The notes below the pieces were generated by a model that worked only from the letters and a program-made list of their open reading frames with translations, made no database searches and had not been told where the DNA came from. A program made the translations under genes and the position numbers. This document shows, piece after piece, positions 1 through 7,527 of a stretch of 12,989 nucleotides of DNA. Numbering within the stretch: the first letter of the stretch is position 1; each line of letters starts with the position of its first letter. Origin of the DNA: JAJPJX01 sp964568355 (GTDB taxonomy: Bacteria > Acidobacteriota > Terriglobia > Bryobacterales > Bryobacteraceae); contig CAZMRK010000460.1 in assembly GCA_964568355.1 (NCBI GenBank), positions 1-12,989 on the forward strand. The letters are read 5' to 3'.

Positions 1-359
1 ACGGAAGCGCCCGGAGGAATCCAGAGCGCCAGCGCGCCGCGCGCATAGACCGCGGCCGTGCCGGGCGCGAGAAGCCCTTTCTGATCGAGCCTGGTGATGT
101 GCTCGGCGTCCGCCGCTGCGAACACGTCGAACGGAGCCCCATGCTCGATCTGGATCGCCAACTGCGCCGTGGACCCGAAGCTGAATACGGGATGAATCCC
201 CGTCTGCGCCTCGAAGGCCGTTCCGATCTCCGCCAGCACTTCAGTCAGATTGGCCGCCGCGGCTACGGCAACTTCCTGCTTCTTGCCGGTGGGCGCGCGG
301 CGGCACCCGCACGGGAAGGCGAGGACGGCCGCGAGAAGGAAGGCTCCGAAGGTTCGCAC
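1..359 (-). CDS. modA: ModA-like molybdate/oxyanion ABC transporter solute-binding protein (3' end beyond window)
   Basis: This is the N-terminal 119 codons of a periplasmic binding protein that should deliver molybdate or tungstate to a ModBC-type ABC importer. A GTG start at 359 is followed by a hydrophobic leader (about residues 3-16) and Cys17/Cys19. This could be a lipoprotein signal, although no clean lipobox is present. The mature part shows the ModA pattern: AAAANLTEVL at about 33-42, then FSFGSTAQLA, then GAPFDVFAAAD. Where E. coli ModA has the ligand serine in AAS, this protein has Asn37, as I recall for Azotobacter ModA2-type proteins. The second ligand motif (FGST) is kept. The GTG overlaps the receptor's TAG by one base (TAGTG), so translation is probably coupled. 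No strong Shine-Dalgarno is visible. The rest of the gene, and any modB/modC, lie left of position 1. Related oxyanion binders cannot be excluded. Confidence 0.82.
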   Translation of the reverse strand, partial: MRTFGAFLLAAVLAFPCGCRRAPTGKKQEVAVAAAANLTEVLAEIGTAFEAQTGIHPVFSFGSTAQLAIQIEHGAPFDVFAAADAEHITRLDQKGLLAPGTAAVYARGALALWIPPGAS

Positions 360-3300
360 TAAAAATTCAGCTTGAGTGCCAGCTCGAACACTCGCGGGTC
401 GAAAGCGCTGGTAATGCTTCCGAACGCCGGGTTACCCACTACGCCGTTCGGCTGTCCCAGCGGAGGCGTATTGGAAAGGTTAAAGACTTCCGCCCGAAAC
501 TCCAGGTTGGCGCGTTCGGTCATGCGGAACGTTTTGCCGAGCATCAGGTCGGCATCCTGGTAGCCCGGCCCGCGCACCGGATTTCGCGAACTGTTGCCGA
601 CGGTGAACTGCGGCGCCTGCGTAAACGCCGATGTATTGAACCAGCGCGCCAGGCTGCGCTCCCCCGAGCCCAGGTCGGGATCGCCCACCCGGTTCGGGCG
701 CTGCGTGCCGTATCCGGCGAAGGAATCGAAATTGGTCACCTGGGTCACGGTCAGCGGCATTCCCGATTGTAGCTTCACCACTCCGGCGATCTGCCATCCG
801 CCCCCGAGCGTGTCCTTCCAGCCGCTCAGGCCGATCCGCCGGCCCCGCCCGAACGGCAGCTCATAGACGAATCCGGTCGAAAAGACGTGGGGAATGTCGC
901 CGTTCGAAAGATCCTTCTCCAGGCGGCGATTGTAGCTGTCGGCCACCGGAAAATTCGCTACCGGCCCGGTCAGAATCGACGCGTCGAATACCGAGGAGGC
1001 ATCGTCAATCAGCTTGGAGAAAGTATAGGCCGCGGTCAGCGTCAGCCCGGCTGCGAAGCGCCGTTCCAGGTGCGCCTGAAACGCATGATAGGTCGAGTTG
1101 CCGATGTTGTTGCGGAACAGCGTCACGGTGGTGAAGCGGGGATAGGGACGCAACAGTTGCTGCCGCGTGATGGTGGGCCCGCCGATCGAAGAGGAAGCCG
1201 GAATCTGCCCATAGTAGGGGTTCGGCACCTGCTGCGTCAGTTGCGACCCCAGCGCCAGGTACTCCGCCGATAGCTGGTTCAGATTCGTATCGGGCACCCC
1301 CAGCCGCGTGAGCTTCGATCCCAGGTAGCCTGCCTCCAGGCTCCAGTTTTTTCCAAAGGTTTTTTGCAGAGTGAAGTTCCACTGCTGGGCGTATCCCGAA
1401 CCGGTATTGCGGTCGGTGCCGAAGACGCCCTGGCCCAGCCCGGAGTTCGGATTCGGCTCCGTGATCTCCACCGACGGTCCCTGCGAGAGCACGAACGCCG
1501 GCCGTATGTTGTCCTGCGACCGCTGGCCTACGCTCTGGATGAACGGGAAGAACGGCACCGTAAACGGCGTCGTGATGCCCGCCTGCTCGATCCACACCAG
1601 GCCGTAGCCGGACCGGATGACGAATGAGTCGGTCGCCTGGAAGGCCAGGCTGACGCGCGGTCCGAAGTCGGTCCAGTCCAGCTTGCGGGCCGATCGCGAG
1701 ACGCCGTCCTTCCCCAGAAAATCGAGCTGCTCGGTGCCCAGGTTGAAGACCGCTCCGCGATCGTTGGCCTCGGTAGAGGGAAAGTTCAGCGTGTAGCGCA
1801 GGCCCAGCCCCAGCGAGAGCCGGCGCGTGGCTTTCCAATCGTCCTGTACAAAGAACTCGGCGATCTTGGCGCGCGGCTTCAAGACCTGCTGCTGGATATC
1901 GATATTGAAGGAGCTCACCTGCCCCAGCAAGAACGAGGCGTAGCTATTGCCCGTGTTCGCCACCGGCGTGCCCGTGGCGCTGAGGCCGGCGGTGGGAACG
2001 GTGCTGAAGGAAAACAGGCCCGTAGGGTCGGGCGGCTGCAGCACGTCCAGCCGTTCGATGCGAATGTCCGCGCCCAGCTTCAAACTATGCCGCCCGCGGA
2101 CAGTCGAATAGGTATCCAGAAACTGTGTTACCGAGGTGGTGAACTGTGAATTGGCGCTCCCGGTAGGCCCGATCTGCTGCAAGCCGGCGATCTGAAAGAT
2201 CGGCAGCGAGGTTCCGAAGGCCGTGGAGGGAATATTGGGAATCCCCGTCGCTTCGGTAGCCGGTTGTCCGGTCAGCACCGAAGAACGGTTGAAGCCGCGG
2301 CGCGAATATCCCACCCGCAACTGGTTCACGGAGTTTGCTGAGCGGGTATACGTGTAGTCCGCCACCACGCTGTCCGCGCGCGTCAGCGTATCTCCAATCA
2401 CGCCGGAGGTCAGCGTGCCGCTGCCGTCGGGCAGGGGAGTGGCCGGCGCGGATTCGTCGCGCAGGTAGGTGTAGCGTCCGAAAATGCGATGCCGCTCGCC
2501 GAAATAGCGGTCCAGGCGGGTATCGAACTGGTCCTGATCGGTTGTGTCCACCCCTTGCCGCCGGTAGTTGTTGGCTGTTGCCTCGCGTCCGCCCGAAAAG
2601 ACGTTGGGCGCCGGGTAGCGGCTGGTTATATTTCTGGCGGCTGCGTCGAATCGCGAGGAGGGGATGGTGTTGTTCGGGAAGGGATCGCGCACGTAACTGC
2701 CATCGGCGTTCTGGCGTGTGCTCGAGGGGTCGTAGACGGGCGAGGAGAAGATGCCCTGCTGTTGCGCGGTGGTCGGCACCGTGCTGATTCTGGTGTTTCC
2801 GATGCGCAGCCGGGTGCCCTGCCAGTCCGTAAAGAAGAAGGTCTTGTTCTTTTGGATGGGGCCTCCCAGCACGAAACCGTACTGGTTGCGGTGGAAGGGC
2901 GGCTTGGCGCCGGCGCCGGCGAACAGGTTGCGCGCGTTCAGGTCCTCATTGCGGAAAAATTCGAACAGCGTGCCGTGCAAGGCGTTGGTTCCCGCCTTGG
3001 TGCTCACCTGAATCACGCCGCCGTTCGAGCGTCCGTATTCGGCTGAATAGCTGTTGATCTGAATGCGGAATTCTTCGATCGCGTCGACCACCGGATAGTA
3101 GGCCACCTGCCCGGGCTCGGGCTGCAGCACGCTGATGCCGTCATAGATATACTCGCTGGTTCGCGGACGGCTGCCGTTGATGCGCGGTAGCACCGAAGGC
3201 GAGGCCGTCGAGCCCGGCGGCAGGGCCACGCCCGGCGCCAGTTCCACCAGCGGCACGAAGTTGCGTCCGTCAAGCGGCAGCGTCACGACCTTTTTCTGCT

Positions 3301-3712
3301 CCACGACGAAGCTCTGTGTGCCGGAGGTGGTCTGGAGCAGCGGCGCCGCCGCGTTGACGTTAACCGACTGCGACATCTCGCCTACCTGTAGCTGGAGTTC
3401 CAGGGCCACGCGGTCGGCCACGCGCAGCTCCACGCCGCTGCGCCGCAGTTTGGTGAATCCGGTCTTGGTCACCGTGAGCGCGTACCGTCCCGGCGGCAGG
3501 GCGAAGAAGTGATACTCTCCGCCATCGTTGGTGGTGGTGCTGACTGTTGCCTGGGTGCGCTCCTCGCTCGCCTCCACCGCGGCTCCCACCACCGGCAGTC
3601 CGGCCGGGTCCGTGACCGTTCCGAACAGCTCCGCGCGTCCCACCTGCGCCCAGGCCGTGTGCCCGCAGAAACAGGCGATGGCAAGCATTCGTGCTAGTCT
3701 GGAAGTCGGCAT
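359..3712 (-). CDS. Oar-like TonB-dependent receptor with carboxypeptidase-regulatory-like N-terminal domain
   Basis: This is an outer-membrane TonB-dependent transporter of 1117 aa, a usual length for the acidobacterial Oar-type family. Residues 1-22 form a signal peptide ending TAWA before Gln23. Residues about 28-115 are a carboxypeptidase-regulatory-like beta-sandwich (GTVTDPAGLPVVGAAV, then YHFFALPPGRYALTV). A plug follows at about 125-245, with LPLDGRNFVPL, SEYIYDGI and EYGRSNGGVIQVSTKAGTN. The rest is beta-barrel, ending in the terminal Phe (LKLNF) expected of an outer-membrane protein. The ATG at 3712 is chosen because it gives the complete signal peptide; only weak purine-rich sequence precedes it. 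The stop overlaps the start of modA, and the gene is divergent from an XRE/PBP-like regulator. This context suggests transport of molybdate, tungstate or a chelate. That substrate is inference, because Oar-type receptors as a family are mostly uncharacterised or linked to glycans and peptides. Confidence 0.93.
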   Translation of the reverse strand: MPTSRLARMLAIACFCGHTAWAQVGRAELFGTVTDPAGLPVVGAAVEASEERTQATVSTTTNDGGEYHFFALPPGRYALTVTKTGFTKLRRSGVELRVADRVALELQLQVGEMSQSVNVNAAAPLLQTTSGTQSFVVEQKKVVTLPLDGRNFVPLVELAPGVALPPGSTASPSVLPRINGSRPRTSEYIYDGISVLQPEPGQVAYYPVVDAIEEFRIQINSYSAEYGRSNGGVIQVSTKAGTNALHGTLFEFFRNEDLNARNLFAGAGAKPPFHRNQYGFVLGGPIQKNKTFFFTDWQGTRLRIGNTRISTVPTTAQQQGIFSSPVYDPSSTRQNADGSYVRDPFPNNTIPSSRFDAAARNITSRYPAPNVFSGGREATANNYRRQGVDTTDQDQFDTRLDRYFGERHRIFGRYTYLRDESAPATPLPDGSGTLTSGVIGDTLTRADSVVADYTYTRSANSVNQLRVGYSRRGFNRSSVLTGQPATEATGIPNIPSTAFGTSLPIFQIAGLQQIGPTGSANSQFTTSVTQFLDTYSTVRGRHSLKLGADIRIERLDVLQPPDPTGLFSFSTVPTAGLSATGTPVANTGNSYASFLLGQVSSFNIDIQQQVLKPRAKIAEFFVQDDWKATRRLSLGLGLRYTLNFPSTEANDRGAVFNLGTEQLDFLGKDGVSRSARKLDWTDFGPRVSLAFQATDSFVIRSGYGLVWIEQAGITTPFTVPFFPFIQSVGQRSQDNIRPAFVLSQGPSVEITEPNPNSGLGQGVFGTDRNTGSGYAQQWNFTLQKTFGKNWSLEAGYLGSKLTRLGVPDTNLNQLSAEYLALGSQLTQQVPNPYYGQIPASSSIGGPTITRQQLLRPYPRFTTVTLFRNNIGNSTYHAFQAHLERRFAAGLTLTAAYTFSKLIDDASSVFDASILTGPVANFPVADSYNRRLEKDLSNGDIPHVFSTGFVYELPFGRGRRIGLSGWKDTLGGGWQIAGVVKLQSGMPLTVTQVTNFDSFAGYGTQRPNRVGDPDLGSGERSLARWFNTSAFTQAPQFTVGNSSRNPVRGPGYQDADLMLGKTFRMTERANLEFRAEVFNLSNTPPLGQPNGVVGNPAFGSITSAFDPRVFELALKLNF

Positions 3713-3765
3713 GGCTCTGCGATGTACTGGTTAAGAGACTAATGTCGTTCTTATAAGACAATACC
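3713..3765. promoter_or_regulatory. Divergent promoter/operator region between receptor and XRE regulator
   Basis: These 53 bp separate two divergent start codons and are markedly AT-richer than the genes. A TATAAG -10-like box on the plus strand (3752-3757) lies only 8 nt from the regulator's ATG, which has no Shine-Dalgarno, so its mRNA is probably leaderless. The same segment contains the perfect palindrome TCTTATAAGA (3749-3758) and a TGTC-N10-GACA inverted repeat (3743-3760). The word TAAGA recurs 22 bp apart (3732-3736 and 3754-3758), about two helical turns. On the minus strand TTGTCT (3761-3756) could serve as a -35 for the receptor, with only a poor -10 near 3732-3737. Autoregulation by the divergent XRE protein is the natural inference. 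Confidence 0.5.
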
Positions 3766-4950
3766 ATGAACTCCCCGGCAAGGCCCGAAATCCAGAACCG
3801 TCTGTCGGCGGTGCGCCAGCAGCGCGGGCTCTCGGCCGCGCAGCTCGCCCGGCTGGTGGAGGTCAGCCGCCAGACCATCTACGCCATCGAGGCCGGAAGC
3901 TACATTCCCAATACCGTGGTAGCGCTGCGTCTGGCGCGCGTGCTGGAGGTTTCGCTCGAGGATCTGTTCTCGCTCGAGGAACCGGATGCGGCGCCTCCGG
4001 CGCATGTCGAGCGCGCGACCCTGCTGCCCGGTTCGGAAACCGTGCAGCCGGGCCAGCCCGTCGAGCTTTGCCGTGTGGACCGGCGCCTGGTGGCCTCCGC
4101 GCCGGCGACTATTCCCTGGGTCTTTCCCCCCGCCGACGCCGTGCTGGTCGATGCGCCGGGCGCCGCGGAAACGGGCCACGCCGGAGGAAAAATCGCCGGT
4201 GAAAAAATTGCCGGTGAAAAAATCAAGGTCCGGCTCCTCCAGGCCGGCGATGAACTGGCTAATCGCCTTCTGATCGCCGGGTGCGATCCGGGCACTTCCG
4301 TGCTGAAGCGCCATGTGCAGCGCGCCGGTGTGGAGCTGGTGCTGGCCCATCAGAACAGCCAGCGCTCGCTGGCTCTGCTCAAGCAGGGCTGGGTGCACAT
4401 CGCCGGCACGCACCTGCGCGACGAAGCCAGCGGAGAATCCAACCTGCCGGCCATTCACCATCTTTTTCCCAGGAACGCCGTGGCCGTGATCTCTTTCGCG
4501 GTGTGGGAAGAAGGCATCGTGGTAGCGGCCGGCAATCCCAAGAAGATTCGCGGAGTGGAGGACCTGGCCCGCGCCGGGGTCGCCATCGTCAATCGCGAGC
4601 CGGGCGCCGGCAGCCGCCAGCTTCTGGACGGCTGGCTGCGCCGCCTGGGCATCGAAACTTCGCGGGTCTCCGGCTATGGAGACACGGCGGCCGGTCATCT
4701 TCCAGCGGCCTGGCGCGTACGCTCCGGCACTGCCGACGCCTGCATCGCCACCCGCGCCGCCGCCCGCATCTTCGGCCTGGACTTCCTGCCCCTGGTCAGC
4801 GAGCGCTACGACCTCGCCATCCGCCGCCAGCACCTGGACCTCCCCGCCGTCCAGACGCTCCTCGACACGCTAAGCCGCTCCGCCTTCCGGAAGGAACTGG
4901 AAGGAATCGGAGGCTACGACACCAGCGCCGCAGGCCACCGCCTGCTGTGA
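3766..4950 (+). CDS. XRE-family HTH regulator with C-terminal PBP-like (molybdate-type) sensor domain
   Basis: A 394-aa cytoplasmic one-component regulator. Residues about 10-68 form an XRE/Cro helix-turn-helix (LSAAQLARLVEVSRQTIYAIE, then a second helix pair ending LEDLFSLEEP). From about residue 155 to the end is a periplasmic-binding-protein-like fold of the PBP_like type (PF12727), with HIAGTHL at 211-217, NREPGAGSRQLLD at 276-288 and GTADACIATRAAAR at 321-334. There is no signal peptide, so the binding domain should sense a ligand in the cytoplasm. In other proteins this domain is fused to MoeA-type molybdopterin enzymes, which fits the divergent TonB receptor/ModA pair. A Gly/Lys-rich tandem repeat (AGGKI, AGEKI, AGEKI; residues 139-153) sits at the domain junction. 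The ATG at 3766 has no ribosome-binding site and probably starts a leaderless message. The ligand (molybdate, tungstate or Mo cofactor precursor) is inferred. Confidence 0.88.
   Translation: MNSPARPEIQNRLSAVRQQRGLSAAQLARLVEVSRQTIYAIEAGSYIPNTVVALRLARVLEVSLEDLFSLEEPDAAPPAHVERATLLPGSETVQPGQPVELCRVDRRLVASAPATIPWVFPPADAVLVDAPGAAETGHAGGKIAGEKIAGEKIKVRLLQAGDELANRLLIAGCDPGTSVLKRHVQRAGVELVLAHQNSQRSLALLKQGWVHIAGTHLRDEASGESNLPAIHHLFPRNAVAVISFAVWEEGIVVAAGNPKKIRGVEDLARAGVAIVNREPGAGSRQLLDGWLRRLGIETSRVSGYGDTAAGHLPAAWRVRSGTADACIATRAAARIFGLDFLPLVSERYDLAIRRQHLDLPAVQTLLDTLSRSAFRKELEGIGGYDTSAAGHRLL
4180..4224 (+). repeat. Three in-frame 15-bp tandem repeats inside the regulator gene
   Basis: Three consecutive 15-bp units (4180-4194, 4195-4209, 4210-4224) read approximately GCCGGTGAAAAAATC. 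The last two differ at one base, and the first differs by GGA GGA for GGT GAA. They encode AGGKI-AGEKI-AGEKI between the helix-turn-helix part and the PBP-like domain. Each unit carries a run of five or six A in an otherwise GC-rich gene. The unit length is a multiple of three, so gain or loss of copies would keep the reading frame. Confidence 0.9.
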
Positions 4951-4975
4951 GCGGGCGGAAAAGCCCTAATGTTGG

Positions 4976-7414
4976 TCAATCCTCCCGCAAGGCGACGATC
5001 GGGTCTACGCGCATGGCGCGGCGGGCCGGGATCAGGCCGGATGCGAGGACCACCGCGACCAGCGCGACGGCGACTCCGGCCAGGATCGCCGGTTCGGTGG
5101 GGCTTACGCCGTAGAGGAACCGGGAGAGCAGGCGAGAGGCTGCGGCGGTTCCTCCCAGTCCGACTACGGCTCCGGCCAGCGCCAGCAGGAGCGATTCTTT
5201 CGCCACCATTCGCAGCACCGAGGCCGGGGTCGCGCCCAAGGCCATGCGAATGCCGATCTCTTTGGTCCTGCGCGCCACGGCGTAGGAGCCTACTCCGAAT
5301 ACCCCCACCGCGGCCAGCGTGACCGCCAAGGCTGCGAACAATCCCAGCAGCAGCGTATTGAGCCGCCGCGATTCCAGCGTGCGCTCCACGATCTGGTCGA
5401 GCGTCTCCACGGTCACCGGCTGGTCTTTATCGATCTGCGCCACCTCGCGGCGTACCGCGGCGGCGATCCCGCCGGGATCGGCCGCCGTGCGAACCACCAG
5501 CACATTGAACCGTCCCATCTCCGCGCCCTGGCTGGTCAGCGGCAGTTGGTGGTTGAGCGCATAGATCTGGTCGCGCGCTTCCCGCTCCGGCGAATACTGA
5601 TGCACGTCCTTGGCGATCCCGACGATGGTGAACCAGGTCTCATCGAACTGGATCCGCTTCCCGAGAGCGCTGCCCTGCGACCACCAGTCGCGAGCCAGGG
5701 ATTCGCTCACGATCGCTACCGGCGGCGCCGCCGGGCCGTCGCTGCGGGCGAAATACCGGCCGGCGATCAACGGAATGCCCATGGCCCGCAAATAGTCTGT
5801 GCTGATATTGGAATAGGAGGCAGACGGCTTTTCGGTGCCCGCCTCCGGCCGTCCTTCGACGGCGAAGTCCGTGTTCTGCATGATCAGGCCCATCGGCAGC
5901 GACGACACCGTGCCGGCATATTGCACGCCGGGCAGCGCCTGGACTCTCCGCAGCAGCTCCTCGCGAAATGCCTGTACCCGCCGGCCGTCCGGGTAGCGGC
6001 GGTTGGAAAGCTGCAGGCGCATGGTCAGCGCGTGTTCTTTCTGGAAGCCCAGATCCACGTGAGAGGCGCGGCGCAGGCTTTCGATCAGCAGACCGGCGCC
6101 GGAGAGCAGCAGCAGGGCCAGCGCCACCTCCGCCGTCACCAGCGAACGGGCGGTGCGGTTGCGCGCCGTGACCGTTCGTCCTCTCGACCCGGGAGCGAAG
6201 TTGCCGCCTGGCCGTACGGCCGGAAGCAGCCCGAACAGCATCCCGGTCAGCAGCGATACGCCTGCCGCGAAGGCCAACACCGTGCCGTTCAGCTCGATCT
6301 CGTCGGCTCGCGGCATATCGGCCGGCAGCAAGGATTTCAACAGCGGCAGCCCGACGTAGGCCAACAACACGCCCGCGGCGCCGCTGGTCAGGGCCAGCAG
6401 ACCGCTCTCGGTAAGAAGCTGACGCGCCAGGCGCTGCCAGGTCACGCCCAGCGCCCGCCGGATCGCCATCTCGTGCTCGCGCCCGGCGCCGCGCGCGACC
6501 AGCAGGTTGGCCACATTGGCGCACGCGATGATCAGCACCAGCGAAGCGGCCGCCATCACCAGCAGCAGCGCCGGACGGACCCCCTCAAGCATGCGGGCGT
6601 CCGCGGTGAGCCTGGTCACCCGGATGGCATAGCCGCCGTCCTCCGCCGGATAGGCCCTGGCCAGGCGCGCCGCGATCGTATCCATTTCCGCCTGCGCCTG
6701 GCGGAGCGAGACGCCGGCCTTCAATCGCGCCACAACCGCCAGGGCACGCGCGTTCCTGTCGCGCGCCTGCCCGGCCGGCACATTCAGAGACATCCAGATC
6801 ACCGGACGGTAGGAGGCCGAGCCCATGGGCGGGAATTCGAAACCTCGCGGCATGACGCCCGCGATGGTGAAGGCTTCATCGTTTACACGAATCTGCTTGC
6901 CTACCGCGCCCGGATCGCCTCCGAACCGCCGCTGCCACCAGGCGTAGCTGATGAGCGCCTGCCGCGGTCCGCCGCCGTGGTCCGCTTCAGCGTCGAGCGG
7001 GTGCCCCAGCGCCGGGCTCGCGCCGAGGAGCCCGAACAGGTTCGCCGAGATGCGGTGCCCGATAACCTCTTCGGCGCCCTCGCTGCCGGTAACGTTCACC
7101 TGGTGGGTATAGCGGTGGGTGCCGAAGTCCTCAACGGTGCTCGCCTGCGCCTTCCAATCGGCCAGAATGGGGCAGGAAGCGCCTCGCAGGAAGCGGTGGC
7201 CGGTCAGTTGCTGCGTACTGAAATCGGCCAACTGCCGGGGGTGGGCGTATCTCGCCGGCGAGAGCCAGACGCCATAGAGCACGCTGAAAATAGCCGTGTT
7301 GGCGCCGATTCCGAGCGCCAGGGTCAGGAGCGCTACCGCGGTGAACCCGGGAGCGGAGCGCATGCTGCGCAGCGCGTAGCGTGCGTCCTGGATGAACTCC
7401 TCCAGGAATCTCAT
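4976..7414 (-). CDS. ADOP-family orphan ABC permease (duplicated FtsX/MacB-type permease)
   Basis: An inner-membrane protein of 812 aa with the architecture of the acidobacterial duplicated orphan permeases. A first transmembrane helix (FTAVALLTLALGIGANTAIF, about residues 24-43) is followed by a MacB-type periplasmic domain. Then comes an FtsX permease unit beginning near VLIIACANVANLLVARGAGREHE, a second periplasmic domain, and a second FtsX unit (RTKEIGIRMALGATPASVLR). The typical C-terminus IPARRAMRVDPIVALRED closes it. The start at 7414 gives the family N-terminus MRFLEEFIQDARYALRSM. An upstream in-frame ATG at 7504 would add 30 non-conserved residues and is disfavoured. No ATPase gene is adjacent, as is typical of ADOP proteins, and no PadR regulator is seen here either. 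Substrate unknown; these proteins resemble MacB/LolC-type machines of efflux or lipoprotein handling. It converges with the XRE regulator with only 25 bp between stops. Confidence 0.93.
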   Translation of the reverse strand: MRFLEEFIQDARYALRSMRSAPGFTAVALLTLALGIGANTAIFSVLYGVWLSPARYAHPRQLADFSTQQLTGHRFLRGASCPILADWKAQASTVEDFGTHRYTHQVNVTGSEGAEEVIGHRISANLFGLLGASPALGHPLDAEADHGGGPRQALISYAWWQRRFGGDPGAVGKQIRVNDEAFTIAGVMPRGFEFPPMGSASYRPVIWMSLNVPAGQARDRNARALAVVARLKAGVSLRQAQAEMDTIAARLARAYPAEDGGYAIRVTRLTADARMLEGVRPALLLVMAAASLVLIIACANVANLLVARGAGREHEMAIRRALGVTWQRLARQLLTESGLLALTSGAAGVLLAYVGLPLLKSLLPADMPRADEIELNGTVLAFAAGVSLLTGMLFGLLPAVRPGGNFAPGSRGRTVTARNRTARSLVTAEVALALLLLSGAGLLIESLRRASHVDLGFQKEHALTMRLQLSNRRYPDGRRVQAFREELLRRVQALPGVQYAGTVSSLPMGLIMQNTDFAVEGRPEAGTEKPSASYSNISTDYLRAMGIPLIAGRYFARSDGPAAPPVAIVSESLARDWWSQGSALGKRIQFDETWFTIVGIAKDVHQYSPEREARDQIYALNHQLPLTSQGAEMGRFNVLVVRTAADPGGIAAAVRREVAQIDKDQPVTVETLDQIVERTLESRRLNTLLLGLFAALAVTLAAVGVFGVGSYAVARRTKEIGIRMALGATPASVLRMVAKESLLLALAGAVVGLGGTAAASRLLSRFLYGVSPTEPAILAGVAVALVAVVLASGLIPARRAMRVDPIVALRED

Positions 7415-7430
7415 AGATGTTCCGATTATA
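7415..7430 (-). promoter_or_regulatory. Promoter -10 box of the ADOP permease gene, near-leaderless
   Basis: A perfect TATAAT lies on the minus strand at 7430-7425, with 10 nt between it and the ATG at 7414. Transcription would start about 4 nt before the start codon. No Shine-Dalgarno is present in the gap. An 8-bp palindrome ATGTACAT (7430-7437) abuts the box and could be an operator half or whole site. No convincing -35 is found at 16-18 bp spacing. Confidence 0.5.
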
Positions 7431-7490
7431 TGTACATTCACGAGCGGGGCCGGCGGATCGTGGATACAACCTGCCGCCCTGCGCCGGCTG

Positions 7491-7504
7491 GTGCAACGTG
7501 GCAC
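7491..7504. promoter_or_regulatory. Possible operator palindrome upstream of the Gfo/Idh/MocA gene
   Basis: GTGCAACGTGGCAC is a 14-bp near-palindrome with one mismatched pair, centred on a CG step. It resembles the TGCAA-CG-TTGCA type of site bound by LacI-family sugar regulators. It lies 23 bp before the ATG at 7528, where a repressor could block transcription. No LacI-type regulator is present in the window, so this is a sequence resemblance only. The 113-bp gap between the divergent starts holds no small gene that I can support. Confidence 0.3.
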
Positions 7505-7527
7505 AATAGGCTTTTACTGGAGCTGAC

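Noticed and set aside
99..362. An 87-codon plus-strand open frame at the left edge
   Set aside because: The minus strand of the same segment encodes a clear ModA N-terminus.
1350..1368. Two T6 runs in the first receptor gene as a phase-variable or frameshift site
   Set aside because: The runs are short, the frame is intact, and they encode ordinary barrel sequence (QKTFGKNW).
3751..4833. A 360-codon minus-strand open frame opposite the XRE regulator
   Set aside because: No domain is recognisable, and the plus strand shows both HTH and PBP-like motifs in order.
4951..4975. GGGC/GCCC mini-hairpin between the regulator and permease stops as a terminator
   Set aside because: The stem is only 4 bp and no T-run follows on either strand.
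7449..7488. GCCGGCG/CGCCGGC inverted repeat in the divergent ADOP/Gfo gap
   Set aside because: Seven-bp GC-only arms 26 bp apart are expected by chance in this composition.
7415..7504. Longer ADOP start at 7504
   Set aside because: The added 30 residues are Arg/Pro-rich with no family similarity and would cover the TATAAT promoter box.
7499..7515. TGGCAC as a sigma-54 -24 element upstream of the oxidoreductase
   Set aside because: The -12 GC is not at the required spacing; the next positions read TTTT.
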